From Neobacillus niacini NBRC 15566 (GTDB lineage: Bacteria > Bacillota > Bacilli > Bacillales > Cytobacillaceae): 64,000 nt of DNA. Made by a program: the position numbers and the translations under genes. Position 1 is the first letter of the stretch, and each line of letters begins with the position of its first letter. Below, in pieces: positions 1 to 8,084 of the stretch. The stretch spans positions 1-64,000 of the forward strand of contig NZ_BCVA01000026.1 of the NCBI RefSeq assembly GCF_001591505.1, written 5' to 3'. The notes beneath the pieces were generated by a model. The model made no database searches. It was given only the letters and a program-made list of their open reading frames with translations, and had not been told where the DNA came from.

Positions 1-2
1 TT

Positions 3-125
3 GAAACTGAAGTTGATTCTGAAGAGGTTGCAGAAGAAGTAGTGACTGATGAAGAAGCAGCAGTAGTTGAAACTGAAGAGTCATCTAAAGAAGACGCTGA
101 AGCTGTTATCGACTTAAAAAATTAA
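3..125 (+). CDS. C-terminal end of an unidentified acidic protein (partial)
   Basis: An open frame enters from the left edge and stops at TAA 123-125. The 40 visible residues are dominated by Glu, Asp, Val and Ala and end in IDLKN. Such Glu/Val-rich tails occur on several abundant Bacillaceae proteins, including some ribosomal or chaperone proteins, but nothing here identifies the family. A strong terminator follows 15 bases later, so this is the last gene of its transcription unit. No function is assigned. Confidence 0.6.
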   Translation, partial: ETEVDSEEVAEEVVTDEEAAVVETEESSKEDAEAVIDLKN

Positions 126-140
126 TCTAAATTCAAAAGG

Positions 141-170
141 ACCGAAGGATTTTTCCTTCGGTTTTTTTTT
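141..170 (+). terminator. Rho-independent terminator of the leftmost gene
   Basis: A 9-bp perfect stem (ACCGAAGGA with TCCTTCGGT, 141-149 and 154-162) has a 4-base loop and is followed by T residues to 170. It isolates the left-edge gene from the peptide cassette. Confidence 0.93.
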
Positions 171-521
171 GGCTTTCTGCATCAGTTAATGTACATGGTC
201 ACAAACAGCTTATAGGCATTAAGTGGGAAATTTCTATCCGCTTTAACAATTATCGGGTAAATTCGACCTAAATCTTTATGGTAAAAAATTACTGTTTATT
301 CAATAATTTGAAAAATATGTATATTTTTTGTCATCCATATGATAATTTTGTAAAAAAAGAGGGAAAAAATTACATTGAAAATATTTACAATGTCAAAGAA
401 TCAAAATTTGATAGTCAATAAGTACTGTATTTAGGATCTTTGGCCATGTGTTATTCCCTAAAAAATACTAGGAGATATTCCTCGATACATAAAACGACAC
501 ATCTATACGAGGAGGTACACT
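171..521 (+). other. Intergenic upstream region of the peptide-export cassette
   Basis: This is 351 bases of very AT-rich DNA without a credible gene. It must hold the promoter of the exporter, but I could not find a -35/-10 pair with acceptable spacing. Two small symmetric elements are visible: ACATTG/CAATGT (372-377 and 388-393, spacer 10) and TTGATAGTCAA (408-418). They could be operators; nothing proves it. The exporter's Shine-Dalgarno GGAGG lies at 511-515. Confidence 0.4.
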
Positions 522-2738
522 TTGAGATTTTTTCGAAAATACCCATGTACGATGCAGCATGATGCCTCTGATTGTGCTGCAGCTGTTATGTCAACTGTTT
601 TACTCGTTTATAAAAGTGAAATGTCGATTATGAAATTAAGAGAAATAATCGGCACAGATGCCTATGGGACAAGTGTTAAAGGAATTGTCGATGGATTTGA
701 GAGATTGCATTTTAATGTAAAGGCAATCCGAACAACTGCCAGTGAAATTACCAAAGAAATGACATTTCCTGCCATTGCACATATCAATACAAAGGAAGGA
801 CTCAATCATTTTGTTGTTATACATAAGATTGTAAGAGGAAACCAGCTTCTTATTGCTGATCCAAGTGAAGGATTAGTAAAAATGAAAGTAGAAGACTTTG
901 AGCAATGCTTTACAGGTGTTCTAGTATTAATGGTTCCAACCAGTGAGTTTGAAAAAATTTCTTATAAAAATAAAGAGCTGCTTGATTTATTTGTTGCGTT
1001 AATTCTGCCGCAGAAACGCATGTTATTAACAATTATCTTGGCTTCGTTATTGTTAAGTGTGATTGGTATTCTTTCTAGTCTTTTTACCAAAGTTCTCATG
1101 GATGAGATTATACCATTTCAATTAAAGAATAGTTTATACATATTTCTTGTTGTCTTTGGAATTGTCACGTTAGTACAAAATCTACTGACTGCCTTTAGAC
1201 AACATATTTTATTATTTTTGTCGAGAAAGGTTGATATACCCGTTTTAATAGGTTACTACAATCATATTATTCATTTGCCTTACCAGTTCTTTGCTACTCG
1301 TAAAGTCGGTGACATTATTACGAGATTCCAAGATGCGATGACTATTAAGGATATTTTTACAACCGTCTCGATTTCACTAGTTATGGATATCTTGTTAGCC
1401 GGGGTCACCGGTGTCGTTCTCTGGAATTTAAATAGTAAATTATTTGGTATTTTACTAATCATGGTCGCTGTTAATATTCTATTAATTTATTTCTTTAAAA
1501 AGCCATATAAGAAGCTGAATCATGAGCAGATGGAAGCGGGCGCCATCCTGAATTCGCAATTAATAGAATCGATTAAAAATATTGAAACGGTTAAATCACA
1601 AGGTGATGAAAAGTCTCAAATCAATAAATTAGAAAATAAATTTGTTTCGATGCTTAAAATCGACTATCGCGAGGGAGTCCTCACAAATATTCAAGGAGTC
1701 ATCTCCTTATTCATAGGTTCGTTGGGGAATATCATTTTTATGGGGGTCGGAGCTTTAAGTATTATTAATGGGGAAATGAGTATTGGAGATTTACTGGTCT
1801 TTCAAACATTAAGCCAATATTTTACGGAACCGATTCAAAGTCTCGTTTCCTTGCAATTAACGTTTCAAGAAGCCCAGATTGCCATGAAGAGATTAAATGA
1901 ACTGATGAGCATTGATCGTGAGGATAGTAATAAAAACTTACTTTCTGAAGTACATATGGATGGCGATATCTCGTTTAAAAACGTTACGTTTGCCTATGGT
2001 TCAAGACCTCCTATTATAGATAATTTAAATTTGACAATACACAAAGGGGCTAAAGTTGCCTTTGTTGGTGAAAGTGGAGCAGGAAAGAGTACGGTCTCCC
2101 GCTTGCTGCTAAAGTTTATTGCTCCTCTAGAGGGAAAAATCACCATATCAGGGTATGACATTGAAGATATTGATTATCGTTATTTACGATCGCGGATTGC
2201 CTATATCCCTCAAAACATAGAATTGTTTTCAGGCACGATTATTGATAATTTACGTGTCGGTAATCCTACCGCTACTTATGAGGAAATGGTATTAGCCTGT
2301 AAAAAATCAGGAGCAAGTGAATTTATTGATAAATTACAAAATCGATATGGTGCCTTTGTGGAAGAAGGCGGGAGCAACTTTTCTGGAGGAGAAAAGCAGC
2401 GGATCGCCATAGCTCGATCATTAATTACCAAACCCGATATTTATATATTTGATGAGGCAACCTCTAATCTGGATTCCTTTAGCGAAAAGAAGATTCAGAA
2501 TCTTATTTTTAATAACAATAGTGAAAAAACAATTATTATTATCGCCCATCGTTTATCTACCATCGTTCACTGCGATATGATCTATTATCTTGATAATGGT
2601 CAAATCATCGAGAAAGGTACACACCAGGAGCTTATGGCTTTGAATGGTAGATATGCAAAGATGGCGGCATTCCAAATGGATAATGAACTCATTGGGAATG
2701 CTCCACTAAGAGAATTTGAAGAGGTTGTGTATGAATAA
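522..2738 (+). CDS. Peptidase-containing ABC transporter (C39, bacteriocin/GG-peptide exporter)
   Basis: The 738-residue protein has the usual architecture of double-glycine peptide exporters: an N-terminal C39 cysteine protease, a six-helix membrane domain and a C-terminal ATPase. The protease has Gln12 and Cys18 in the QHDASDC motif, His96 in NHFVVIH and Asp113 in ADPSEG, so its catalytic set is intact. The ATPase has Walker A GESGAGKST near 516-524, signature FSGGEKQR near 620 and Walker B FDEATSNLD near 643. The family cleaves leaders after Gly-Gly and exports the core peptide with ATP. The start is TTG 522, seven bases after GGAGG. A GG-leader peptide gene lies 81 bases downstream and a HlyD adaptor follows, so the substrate is probably local. 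Confidence 0.93.
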   Translation: MRFFRKYPCTMQHDASDCAAAVMSTVLLVYKSEMSIMKLREIIGTDAYGTSVKGIVDGFERLHFNVKAIRTTASEITKEMTFPAIAHINTKEGLNHFVVIHKIVRGNQLLIADPSEGLVKMKVEDFEQCFTGVLVLMVPTSEFEKISYKNKELLDLFVALILPQKRMLLTIILASLLLSVIGILSSLFTKVLMDEIIPFQLKNSLYIFLVVFGIVTLVQNLLTAFRQHILLFLSRKVDIPVLIGYYNHIIHLPYQFFATRKVGDIITRFQDAMTIKDIFTTVSISLVMDILLAGVTGVVLWNLNSKLFGILLIMVAVNILLIYFFKKPYKKLNHEQMEAGAILNSQLIESIKNIETVKSQGDEKSQINKLENKFVSMLKIDYREGVLTNIQGVISLFIGSLGNIIFMGVGALSIINGEMSIGDLLVFQTLSQYFTEPIQSLVSLQLTFQEAQIAMKRLNELMSIDREDSNKNLLSEVHMDGDISFKNVTFAYGSRPPIIDNLNLTIHKGAKVAFVGESGAGKSTVSRLLLKFIAPLEGKITISGYDIEDIDYRYLRSRIAYIPQNIELFSGTIIDNLRVGNPTATYEEMVLACKKSGASEFIDKLQNRYGAFVEEGGSNFSGGEKQRIAIARSLITKPDIYIFDEATSNLDSFSEKKIQNLIFNNNSEKTIIIIAHRLSTIVHCDMIYYLDNGQIIEKGTHQELMALNGRYAKMAAFQMDNELIGNAPLREFEEVVYE

Positions 2739-2747
2739 GGCTTTACC

Positions 2748-2789
2748 TACCAAGTTTGGTATAACGTACCTATTGGTACTTTATATAAT
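2748..2789 (+). promoter_or_regulatory. Paired palindromes and -10 box upstream of the GG peptide
   Basis: Two adjacent inverted repeats lie between exporter and peptide: TACCAAGTTTGGTA (2748-2761) and GTACCTATTGGTAC (2766-2779). Both have TACC/GGTA arms. A TATAAT hexamer at 2784-2789 follows at once, with no good -35 at 17 bp. This arrangement suits an activator-dependent promoter for the peptide gene, or two small RNA hairpins at an exporter/peptide mRNA boundary. Function is inferred. Confidence 0.45.
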
Positions 2790-2819
2790 CCATAGAAAAA
2801 AATAAAAAGGAGGATGACT

Positions 2820-3146
2820 ATGGAACTAGTATTACCAAGAAGTTATGTCGAGTTGGAACAAGAAGAAATGATGTATTTGGATGGGGGAATTGATTGGGGG
2901 AAAGCTAAAACTTTTGCACTTGGTTTTATCACTGCTGGTGTAGCAGCACTTGCTAAAAGTGCAGTTTCAAAAAGTGCTGTTGGCGCAGTTATAAATAGTG
3001 CAGCTGGCTGGTTAGCGGGGGCTATCGACTCAGCGATTCTATGGTGCTGGTATAATCCGTGGCTGGCAGCTGGTATTGCTGTTGCGTTCGCTGGTACAAT
3101 TGCGGGAATTTATGTCTATGGTAAAAAGAAAGGTAAATGGAAGTAA
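2820..3146 (+). CDS. Double-glycine-leader bacteriocin-like peptide precursor
   Basis: The start is placed at ATG 2820, six bases after AAGGAGG (2807-2813). The ATG at 2814 abuts that Shine-Dalgarno sequence. The 108-residue precursor begins with a 23-residue acidic leader ending YLDGG, the type of site cut by C39 exporters. The predicted core has 85 residues. It is rich in Ala/Gly with helix-helix GxxxG-like spacing, has a WCWYNPW segment with a single Cys, and ends in a cationic YGKKKGKWK tail. This suggests a membrane-active class II bacteriocin-like peptide, though a signalling or surface role is possible. The core is longer than most class II bacteriocins. I do not recognise a named family. 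The adjacent exporter, adaptor and membrane protease support secretion. Confidence 0.72.
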   Translation: MELVLPRSYVELEQEEMMYLDGGIDWGKAKTFALGFITAGVAALAKSAVSKSAVGAVINSAAGWLAGAIDSAILWCWYNPWLAAGIAVAFAGTIAGIYVYGKKKGKWK

Positions 3147-3212
3147 TAGCCATTATTTGTTTTCATAACATACACTTAGTTCCTTAACATGCTACATAGG
3201 TTGAGGGGGATA

Positions 3213-3297
3213 GGCGGGCATATTTACTAATAAATATCCATGTTTTTAAAATGGGTAGTATAGTGGATTATTGCCCGCTTGATGTATTTTCTATAAT
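3213..3297 (+). promoter_or_regulatory. Structured intergenic region and possible promoter for the export genes
   Basis: The gap after the peptide contains GCGGGCA (3214-3220), able to pair with TGCCCGC (3272-3278). Between them is a smaller inverted repeat, ATATTTA/TAAATAT (3220-3226 and 3231-3237). TTGCCC at 3271-3276 and TATAAT at 3292-3297 form a possible promoter, though 15 bp is a short spacer. It could separate high peptide expression from lower expression of the downstream genes. Confidence 0.35.
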
Positions 3298-3328
3298 AAA
3301 GAATAAAAGGATAAGGAGGAGCACTAGT

Positions 3329-3805
3329 ATGAGTAAACTCGCCGTAAAAGAAAATAAAAGATTAGTATTAAAGAATGTTATTATTAAAGAATTAAGAAAT
3401 ATTCAAATGGACCATTTAGATAAAGAAATTGAAAAGTTTTTAAACTACTTAAGGGTATTAAATGTTCAAACATTTGGGCCATTGATCACAAAATCATTTG
3501 GAACAAATATTCATGAAGATGGCAGTATCACGTTTGACTATGATGTGATGGTACAGGCTCATGATTATCACTTACATAAAGAAAGATTTAGAGTGAATCA
3601 ACTCCATACGTGTGATAATTGTATCTATGTTCGATATGAAGGAAAAGCGGATCAATTAAATTTTGCACATACTAAGTTAGATTTGCACATTTTCGAAAAT
3701 GACTTAGAGACGGATGGTAGCATTTATAATATATATATTTCTAATGACCCTGATAACACAATAATAGATATTTTTAGGCCAGTGATGAGAGATGAAACTT
3801 TATAA
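3329..3805 (+). CDS. GyrI-like / DUF5085-like small protein of unknown function
   Basis: The start is ATG 3329, eight bases after AAGGAGGA; an upstream in-frame ATG at 3251 has no ribosome binding site. The 158-residue soluble protein has no signal peptide or membrane segment. Its C-terminal half (YVRYEGKAD, LHIFENDLETDG, IYISNDPD, DIFRPV) follows the beta-alpha-beta pattern of GyrI-like effector-binding domains and of the DUF5085 proteins found beside Bacillus secreted-toxin modules. There is no DNA-binding domain. It overlaps the adaptor gene by 14 bases, which suggests translational coupling and a role in the peptide system, for example immunity, peptide binding or chaperoning. The family call is by pattern only and the function is unknown. 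Confidence 0.5.
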   Translation: MSKLAVKENKRLVLKNVIIKELRNIQMDHLDKEIEKFLNYLRVLNVQTFGPLITKSFGTNIHEDGSITFDYDVMVQAHDYHLHKERFRVNQLHTCDNCIYVRYEGKADQLNFAHTKLDLHIFENDLETDGSIYNIYISNDPDNTIIDIFRPVMRDETL

Positions 3806-5249
3806 TCGAAGTGAGCTAAAACATTCGAGAATCTTTTTTGATCAAAGACCCCCGGCTTTTTTAACCTTTTTTATTTGTTTTCTAGCAATTATTATGATTT
3901 CAACTGTTTTTGTATCTAAAGTAATCGCAAAGCCTTATATCGTGAGGGCTCTCGGAATGGTCACAACAAATGATAACCACCTTATTTCCTCACAATTAGA
4001 TGGAGAAGTGGTTATGATTCATTCTAAAGAAGGACAAAATGTTAAGGCTGGAGATATACTCTTAACGATTTCTAATGGGCAAGAGGGATTGCAAGCTTCT
4101 GCGTTAGGGGAGCAATTGAATGAACTCTATACAAAACTAGAAGAAATGGATCGTTACGTTCAATCTTTGGAAACTCAAAAAAATTTGATGAAGAATGCCG
4201 GATCAGAGCAAGAATACTATGGAAAAGTTGAATATTATTTATTACAGGTTAAAGGAGATCATTTTGAGAGCTCAAATACAGCCCAGCAACTTAAGGAAAA
4301 AAAGGAACGTATAAGCTTACTAGAAAATGAAATTAATAATGTATCAAATAATATAAATTTACTTAATTCGACGATTGCTGGAAATGACAAGCTAAGACAG
4401 GAAATACAGACTAGCATTGATCAAAAGCAATTAGCTTTGGAAAAGATAAATGAGCAATTAAACTTGGGCGAACCTGCAGAGGGTGATGAAAAGAGAAAAA
4501 AGGAATTAGAAACAGAATTAGCCACTCTTTCAAAAAAGTCAGCCTCAATTGAAAGTAAAGAAGAAAGTAATGCGAAGAAAAGTGCACTGCAGGCAGAAAT
4601 TGACACGAAAAAAAGTGAGATTGAAAGTCTTTCAACAGAAATCAAACAATTAGAAACACAGAACAGGCAGCCAGTATCTCAAGCAAAGCAGCTTTATAAT
4701 CAATTTTTAAGTGAAATAGGCGCTGCTAGAAGTCAGGTGGAGGCTAAGTTAGTTGAATTGCAAAGTCAAATGTCCGTTCAGAATGGACAGGAATCCTCTC
4801 TTATCATTAAGGCTAAGAATGATGGAGTTGTTCATTATTTAGTACCAATCAAGACGGGAATGTCTATTCAGAGAAACCAAGTTATTGCAGAAGTTTCAAG
4901 GAACTTGGAAAATGATTTACAAGTGGAAGCGTATATTCCAGCTCAAGATATTTCAAGGGTCAAAATAGATGATGAAGTAAAAGTTTCTTTGCAGGGCGTT
5001 AATATTCAGAAGTATGGAACGTTAAAAGGAAAATTAGTGTCGATTGATTCAGGTACGATCACGCAACAAACAGAAAATGGAAATGCTGTTTTTTATAAAT
5101 GCTTGGTCTCTTTAGAAAATCAGAAGCTTTCTGCTAAAGACGGTACGGCTGTGAATGCCATAAAATCAATGCCAGTTGAAGCAAGAATCGTTTATGAGAA
5201 AGAAACCTATTTCGAATGGGTTTTAAAAATGTTAAGTTTTAAAAGTTAG
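3792..5249 (+). CDS. HlyD-family membrane fusion protein (peptide export adaptor)
   Basis: The 485-residue protein has one N-terminal membrane helix (about 20-44). A first half biotinyl-lipoyl-like segment follows (about 65-93, with DGEVVMIHSKEGQNVKAGDIL), then a long Lys/Glu/Gln-rich coiled coil (about 100-330). The matching second lipoyl half (NDGVVHYLVPIKTGM) and a beta-barrel region complete it. This is the layout of accessory proteins that work with C39-ABC exporters in Gram-positive bacteria, such as ComB/LcnD-type proteins. It would sit in the membrane with most of the chain outside and couple the exporter to release through the wall. ATG 3792 lies inside the preceding gene. Confidence 0.85.
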   Translation: MKLYNRSELKHSRIFFDQRPPAFLTFFICFLAIIMISTVFVSKVIAKPYIVRALGMVTTNDNHLISSQLDGEVVMIHSKEGQNVKAGDILLTISNGQEGLQASALGEQLNELYTKLEEMDRYVQSLETQKNLMKNAGSEQEYYGKVEYYLLQVKGDHFESSNTAQQLKEKKERISLLENEINNVSNNINLLNSTIAGNDKLRQEIQTSIDQKQLALEKINEQLNLGEPAEGDEKRKKELETELATLSKKSASIESKEESNAKKSALQAEIDTKKSEIESLSTEIKQLETQNRQPVSQAKQLYNQFLSEIGAARSQVEAKLVELQSQMSVQNGQESSLIIKAKNDGVVHYLVPIKTGMSIQRNQVIAEVSRNLENDLQVEAYIPAQDISRVKIDDEVKVSLQGVNIQKYGTLKGKLVSIDSGTITQQTENGNAVFYKCLVSLENQKLSAKDGTAVNAIKSMPVEARIVYEKETYFEWVLKMLSFKS

Positions 5250-5309
5250 TCGTTTATTTATTTCGCCCGCCTTATAAAGGCAGGATGGATTATAAAGAGG
5301 TATGTGAAT

Positions 5310-6383
5310 ATGCATAAAGCCGAATCTAATCAAGTTAGGTATGAACTGAACAAAACTAGTTACTATTCGCCATGGATGTATATCGTTACGATGATTATTT
5401 TACTAACTTTTTTGGTCGTCGGCTCCATAGGTTACTTTTTACTATTAAATAAGGTTTTTGGAGAGGTAACTTTCTCGTTAGGTACTTTCCTCGTTACATC
5501 CTTAATCGTCTATCTCGTATCCGTTTTTTTACACGAAATGGGTCATCTTTTAATGGCGAAACGATATGGTTATCCTTTTAGGATTTTTAAAGCCGGAGGG
5601 ATTTTGGCATTTCATAATTCTTTTAGAAACATAAGTGTGAAACCTTCTCAGTTCCTAACTGGCGGATTTGTTCTGTTAAATTATAATGAAGCTATTACAT
5701 CAAATAATAAATTATCTCAATTTGTAAAAAATGATTTTAGATATATTGCACTTGGTGGGATGGTTTCTAACGGTTTGTTGGTTATAATCGGATACCTTTG
5801 CTTGTTCCATACTAAGACTTTTGAATTCGGCTTTCTTTTAATTTGCTTTAACATGATGATTCTGATTGCTCAGTTTTTACATCCGAGTGATTTAACCAGG
5901 TACTGGTTTATACATAAAAATCCAAAGTTTGCAGCCATTGTATTTACCGAGGAATTATCCATCAATAGGAAAGTTAATGGTTTCCTCGAAGGGTTATTTC
6001 AATCCTATATCGAGGAGTCTTTATCGAATAGAATGTTTGATCAGCATACGTTTGCCGTGATTCAACGGATGATCGAATATAATTTGATACATGATAAGGA
6101 AAGCTCAAGGGAACTGAATCAGTTTATTCGCTGGTTTAGAGAAAATTTCAATCAAATCCTTCCATTGGGATTCGGGATTCGAATTTCCGCCCAAAGGTTA
6201 ATGAATATGCTTATAGAATATAATCTAATTGATCCTAAAGATATCTCTATGCGTAACATATCTCCAGTCATTCATAAGCATCCGTTTCATTCCTATTACT
6301 CACATTTTTCAAGCTATAAACAAAAGATAGTAGAATTAGAGACAATAAAGAAAGAGAGGGGAACGAATGGACTTCCTTTTTAA
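5310..6383 (+). CDS. Membrane zinc metalloprotease, M50/YydH-like
   Basis: ATG 5310 is chosen over GTG 5304 because it lies nine bases after AAAGAGG (5294-5300), against three for the GTG. The 357-residue protein is polytopic. A predicted helix carries the zinc motif HEMGH (His75, Glu76, His79), and HPSD later in a second hydrophobic stretch may supply the third ligand. This resembles the peptide zinc metalloproteases of peptide-maturation operons, such as B. subtilis YydH. The C-terminal 150 residues are soluble. A substrate is not known. The peptide precursor, its leader remnant or an immunity factor are candidates from context. With the exporter's C39 domain, the cassette holds two different proteases. 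Confidence 0.75.
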   Translation: MHKAESNQVRYELNKTSYYSPWMYIVTMIILLTFLVVGSIGYFLLLNKVFGEVTFSLGTFLVTSLIVYLVSVFLHEMGHLLMAKRYGYPFRIFKAGGILAFHNSFRNISVKPSQFLTGGFVLLNYNEAITSNNKLSQFVKNDFRYIALGGMVSNGLLVIIGYLCLFHTKTFEFGFLLICFNMMILIAQFLHPSDLTRYWFIHKNPKFAAIVFTEELSINRKVNGFLEGLFQSYIEESLSNRMFDQHTFAVIQRMIEYNLIHDKESSRELNQFIRWFRENFNQILPLGFGIRISAQRLMNMLIEYNLIDPKDISMRNISPVIHKHPFHSYYSHFSSYKQKIVELETIKKERGTNGLPF

Positions 6384-6660
6384 GTTAGGTGCAATCGTAC
6401 TAATCGCTATTCCTATTTTTTTTGTTAGTCGAATCATATTGATAGCCTTTCACAAAAAACTATCTTGGATGGAAAAGTTACATGAGAAGTTGGCTAATAC
6501 CAAAAAGGAAAAGGTCATATCCTTTGCTGTTATTATACTAAGTGGAGGTTTATGCTATTATTTTTCAGAGTTTCTTGCATTTACCAATGTACAATTAGGT
6601 TTGGTATTAGGGTTATTTCTAGGAATATCTAATATATTTGATCCAAAGATGTTAAAATAA
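6367..6660 (+). CDS. Small two- or three-helix membrane protein, possible immunity protein
   Basis: The 97-residue protein starts 17 bases inside the protease gene, behind GAGGGG, so the two are probably translationally coupled. It has hydrophobic segments at about 4-26, 51-67 and 73-90, separated by a basic loop (HKKLSWMEKLHEKL). No motif is recognised. Small hydrophobic proteins at the end of bacteriocin operons are often immunity factors; that role is inferred here from position alone. Confidence 0.6.
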   Translation: MDFLFKLGAIVLIAIPIFFVSRIILIAFHKKLSWMEKLHEKLANTKKEKVISFAVIILSGGLCYYFSEFLAFTNVQLGLVLGLFLGISNIFDPKMLK

Positions 6661-6696
6661 CAAAAAACGATTCGCCTCTATGCGAATCGTTTTTTG
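6661..6696. terminator. Bidirectional terminator between the peptide cassette and the MFS gene
   Basis: A 15-bp perfect stem (6661-6675 with 6682-6696, loop CTCTAT) has A-rich and T-rich ends, so it can end transcription from both converging sides. Its core ACGATTCG/CGAATCGT recurs in terminators at 9974 and 46200. Confidence 0.92.
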
Positions 6697-7899
6697 TTAT
6701 ACATACCTATTTCGACCGGACAGCATTCCAAATACAATAACCACCACAGAAACTCCTATAAGGGTAAGGATCGGAATGGTCCATGAATGCGCCATATCAT
6801 ATAAATAGCCAATAAATAAAGGACCTACTGCCGCAAGGATGTAACCTGTAGATTGCGTCATTCCAGATAACTCTGCTGCTTGATTGGCATTCCGCGCTCG
6901 AAGTCCGATATAGCTTAGAGCTAAAGGAAAAGCTCCTCCTAAAGCAAATCCGATTAAGGCAATACTTACGATTAACATCGGATAAGACGAACCTAACAGT
7001 AAGCCGCTATAGCCAACAATAGCGCACATCCCTAACATGAATGCAAGCTTTACTTGTGATTGAGCACGTCCAGCGAGGACGGGAATGAAGAAACTAGCGG
7101 GTAATCCAACTAGCTGGGTAAAGGAAAGCAGCCAACCTGCTGTTTCCAAGCTCATTCCATGACTATGTAAGATTTCAGGCAGCCATGAAATGGTTACATA
7201 AAATAAAAAGGATTGAAATCCCATAAAAATAGCAATTTGCCAGGCAAGAGGCGAACGCCACATTCCTTTAGGAGCTTCAGCCTTTTTTGGCTGTAATGCT
7301 CTCGAATCTTTTAAGTTATATTTTCGAAGAAAGATCCACACTAAGATTGCTACTACAACAGGTATTGTCCATACAATTTGGGCTCCCTGCCACCCAAGGT
7401 TTGCATTCACAGCTAAAGGAACACTGATTCCTGACGCTAATGAAGCAACTAATCCCATAGATGTTGAATAAACACTTGTCATTAACCCAAATTTTTCTGG
7501 AAACTTATCTTTAACAACCGCAGGCAGCAGAACATTTCCAATGGCGATGCCCAAGCCAGCTAATAAAGTTCCTGTGAAAAGGAAAAAGGTCATAGGGATT
7601 GATCGGATTGCAATTCCAATTAAAAGAGATGTCAACCCAATAATTAATGTCAATTCATTTGTAAGCCGATTCGCTATTTTTGGAACGAGTGGAGACATGA
7701 ACGCGAAAACCAGTAAAGGTAGACTCATTAATAAACCTGCACTCCAATGGGCAAGTCCCACATCTTCCTGAATCATACCCACTAACGGCCCAAGCGATGT
7801 AATGGCTGGGCGAAGATTAAACGCAATGAGAACAATCCCGGCAATAAAGAAATATATATAAGTTGATTTTGTATTTGCCTTTGATTCTAAAAACTCCAA
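6697..7899 (-). CDS. MFS transporter, CynX/NimT (YycB-like) family
   Basis: The 400-residue protein has twelve predicted membrane helices. Near the N terminus it has the FNLRPAITSLGPL segment characteristic of the CynX/NimT family, which includes E. coli cyanate permease CynX, 2-nitroimidazole exporter NimT and B. subtilis YycB. Substrates of most members are unknown, so cyanate cannot be assumed; no cynS-like cyanase is nearby. The reading frame is intact and of normal length. The gene is monocistronic, between its own promoter and a shared terminator. Confidence 0.85.
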   Translation of the reverse strand: MEFLESKANTKSTYIYFFIAGIVLIAFNLRPAITSLGPLVGMIQEDVGLAHWSAGLLMSLPLLVFAFMSPLVPKIANRLTNELTLIIGLTSLLIGIAIRSIPMTFFLFTGTLLAGLGIAIGNVLLPAVVKDKFPEKFGLMTSVYSTSMGLVASLASGISVPLAVNANLGWQGAQIVWTIPVVVAILVWIFLRKYNLKDSRALQPKKAEAPKGMWRSPLAWQIAIFMGFQSFLFYVTISWLPEILHSHGMSLETAGWLLSFTQLVGLPASFFIPVLAGRAQSQVKLAFMLGMCAIVGYSGLLLGSSYPMLIVSIALIGFALGGAFPLALSYIGLRARNANQAAELSGMTQSTGYILAAVGPLFIGYLYDMAHSWTIPILTLIGVSVVVIVFGMLSGRNRYV

Positions 7900-7935
7900 A
7901 AGGGCAACTCCTCTCTAAAAAAACAAACCATTTAA

Positions 7936-7944
7936 AGTATAGCA
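7936..7944 (-). promoter_or_regulatory. Extended -10 promoter of the MFS gene
   Basis: Read on the minus strand, this is TGCTATACT: a TATACT hexamer preceded by TG plus one base. It lies about 35 bases before the start codon. No clear -35 was found, as is usual for extended -10 promoters. Confidence 0.5.
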
Positions 7945-8061
7945 TAATCAAGGAGTCCCCGTTAATTACAAGAATAAGGTAACTTGTCCTCTAGCGAAGT
8001 AGGTTTATTACTATGAAGCGGGTTTGATTATAACAATAAAATGGTACCAATAAGACTTTGA

Positions 8062-8084
8062 AGCCCATGTTGGGAACATGGGCT
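8062..8084 (-). terminator. Hairpin at the 3' end of the 4-TM protein gene (weak terminator)
   Basis: A 10-bp perfect stem, AGCCCATGTT with AACATGGGCT, has a 3-base loop and overlaps the stop codon of the minus-strand gene. The T-run on that strand is poor, so it may be a weak terminator or an mRNA end-stabilising hairpin. Confidence 0.5.

Noticed and set aside
3251..3328. N-terminal extension of the GyrI-like protein
   Set aside because: The upstream ATG has no Shine-Dalgarno sequence, whereas ATG 3329 follows AAGGAGGA at good spacing and the extension overlaps the promoter-like region.
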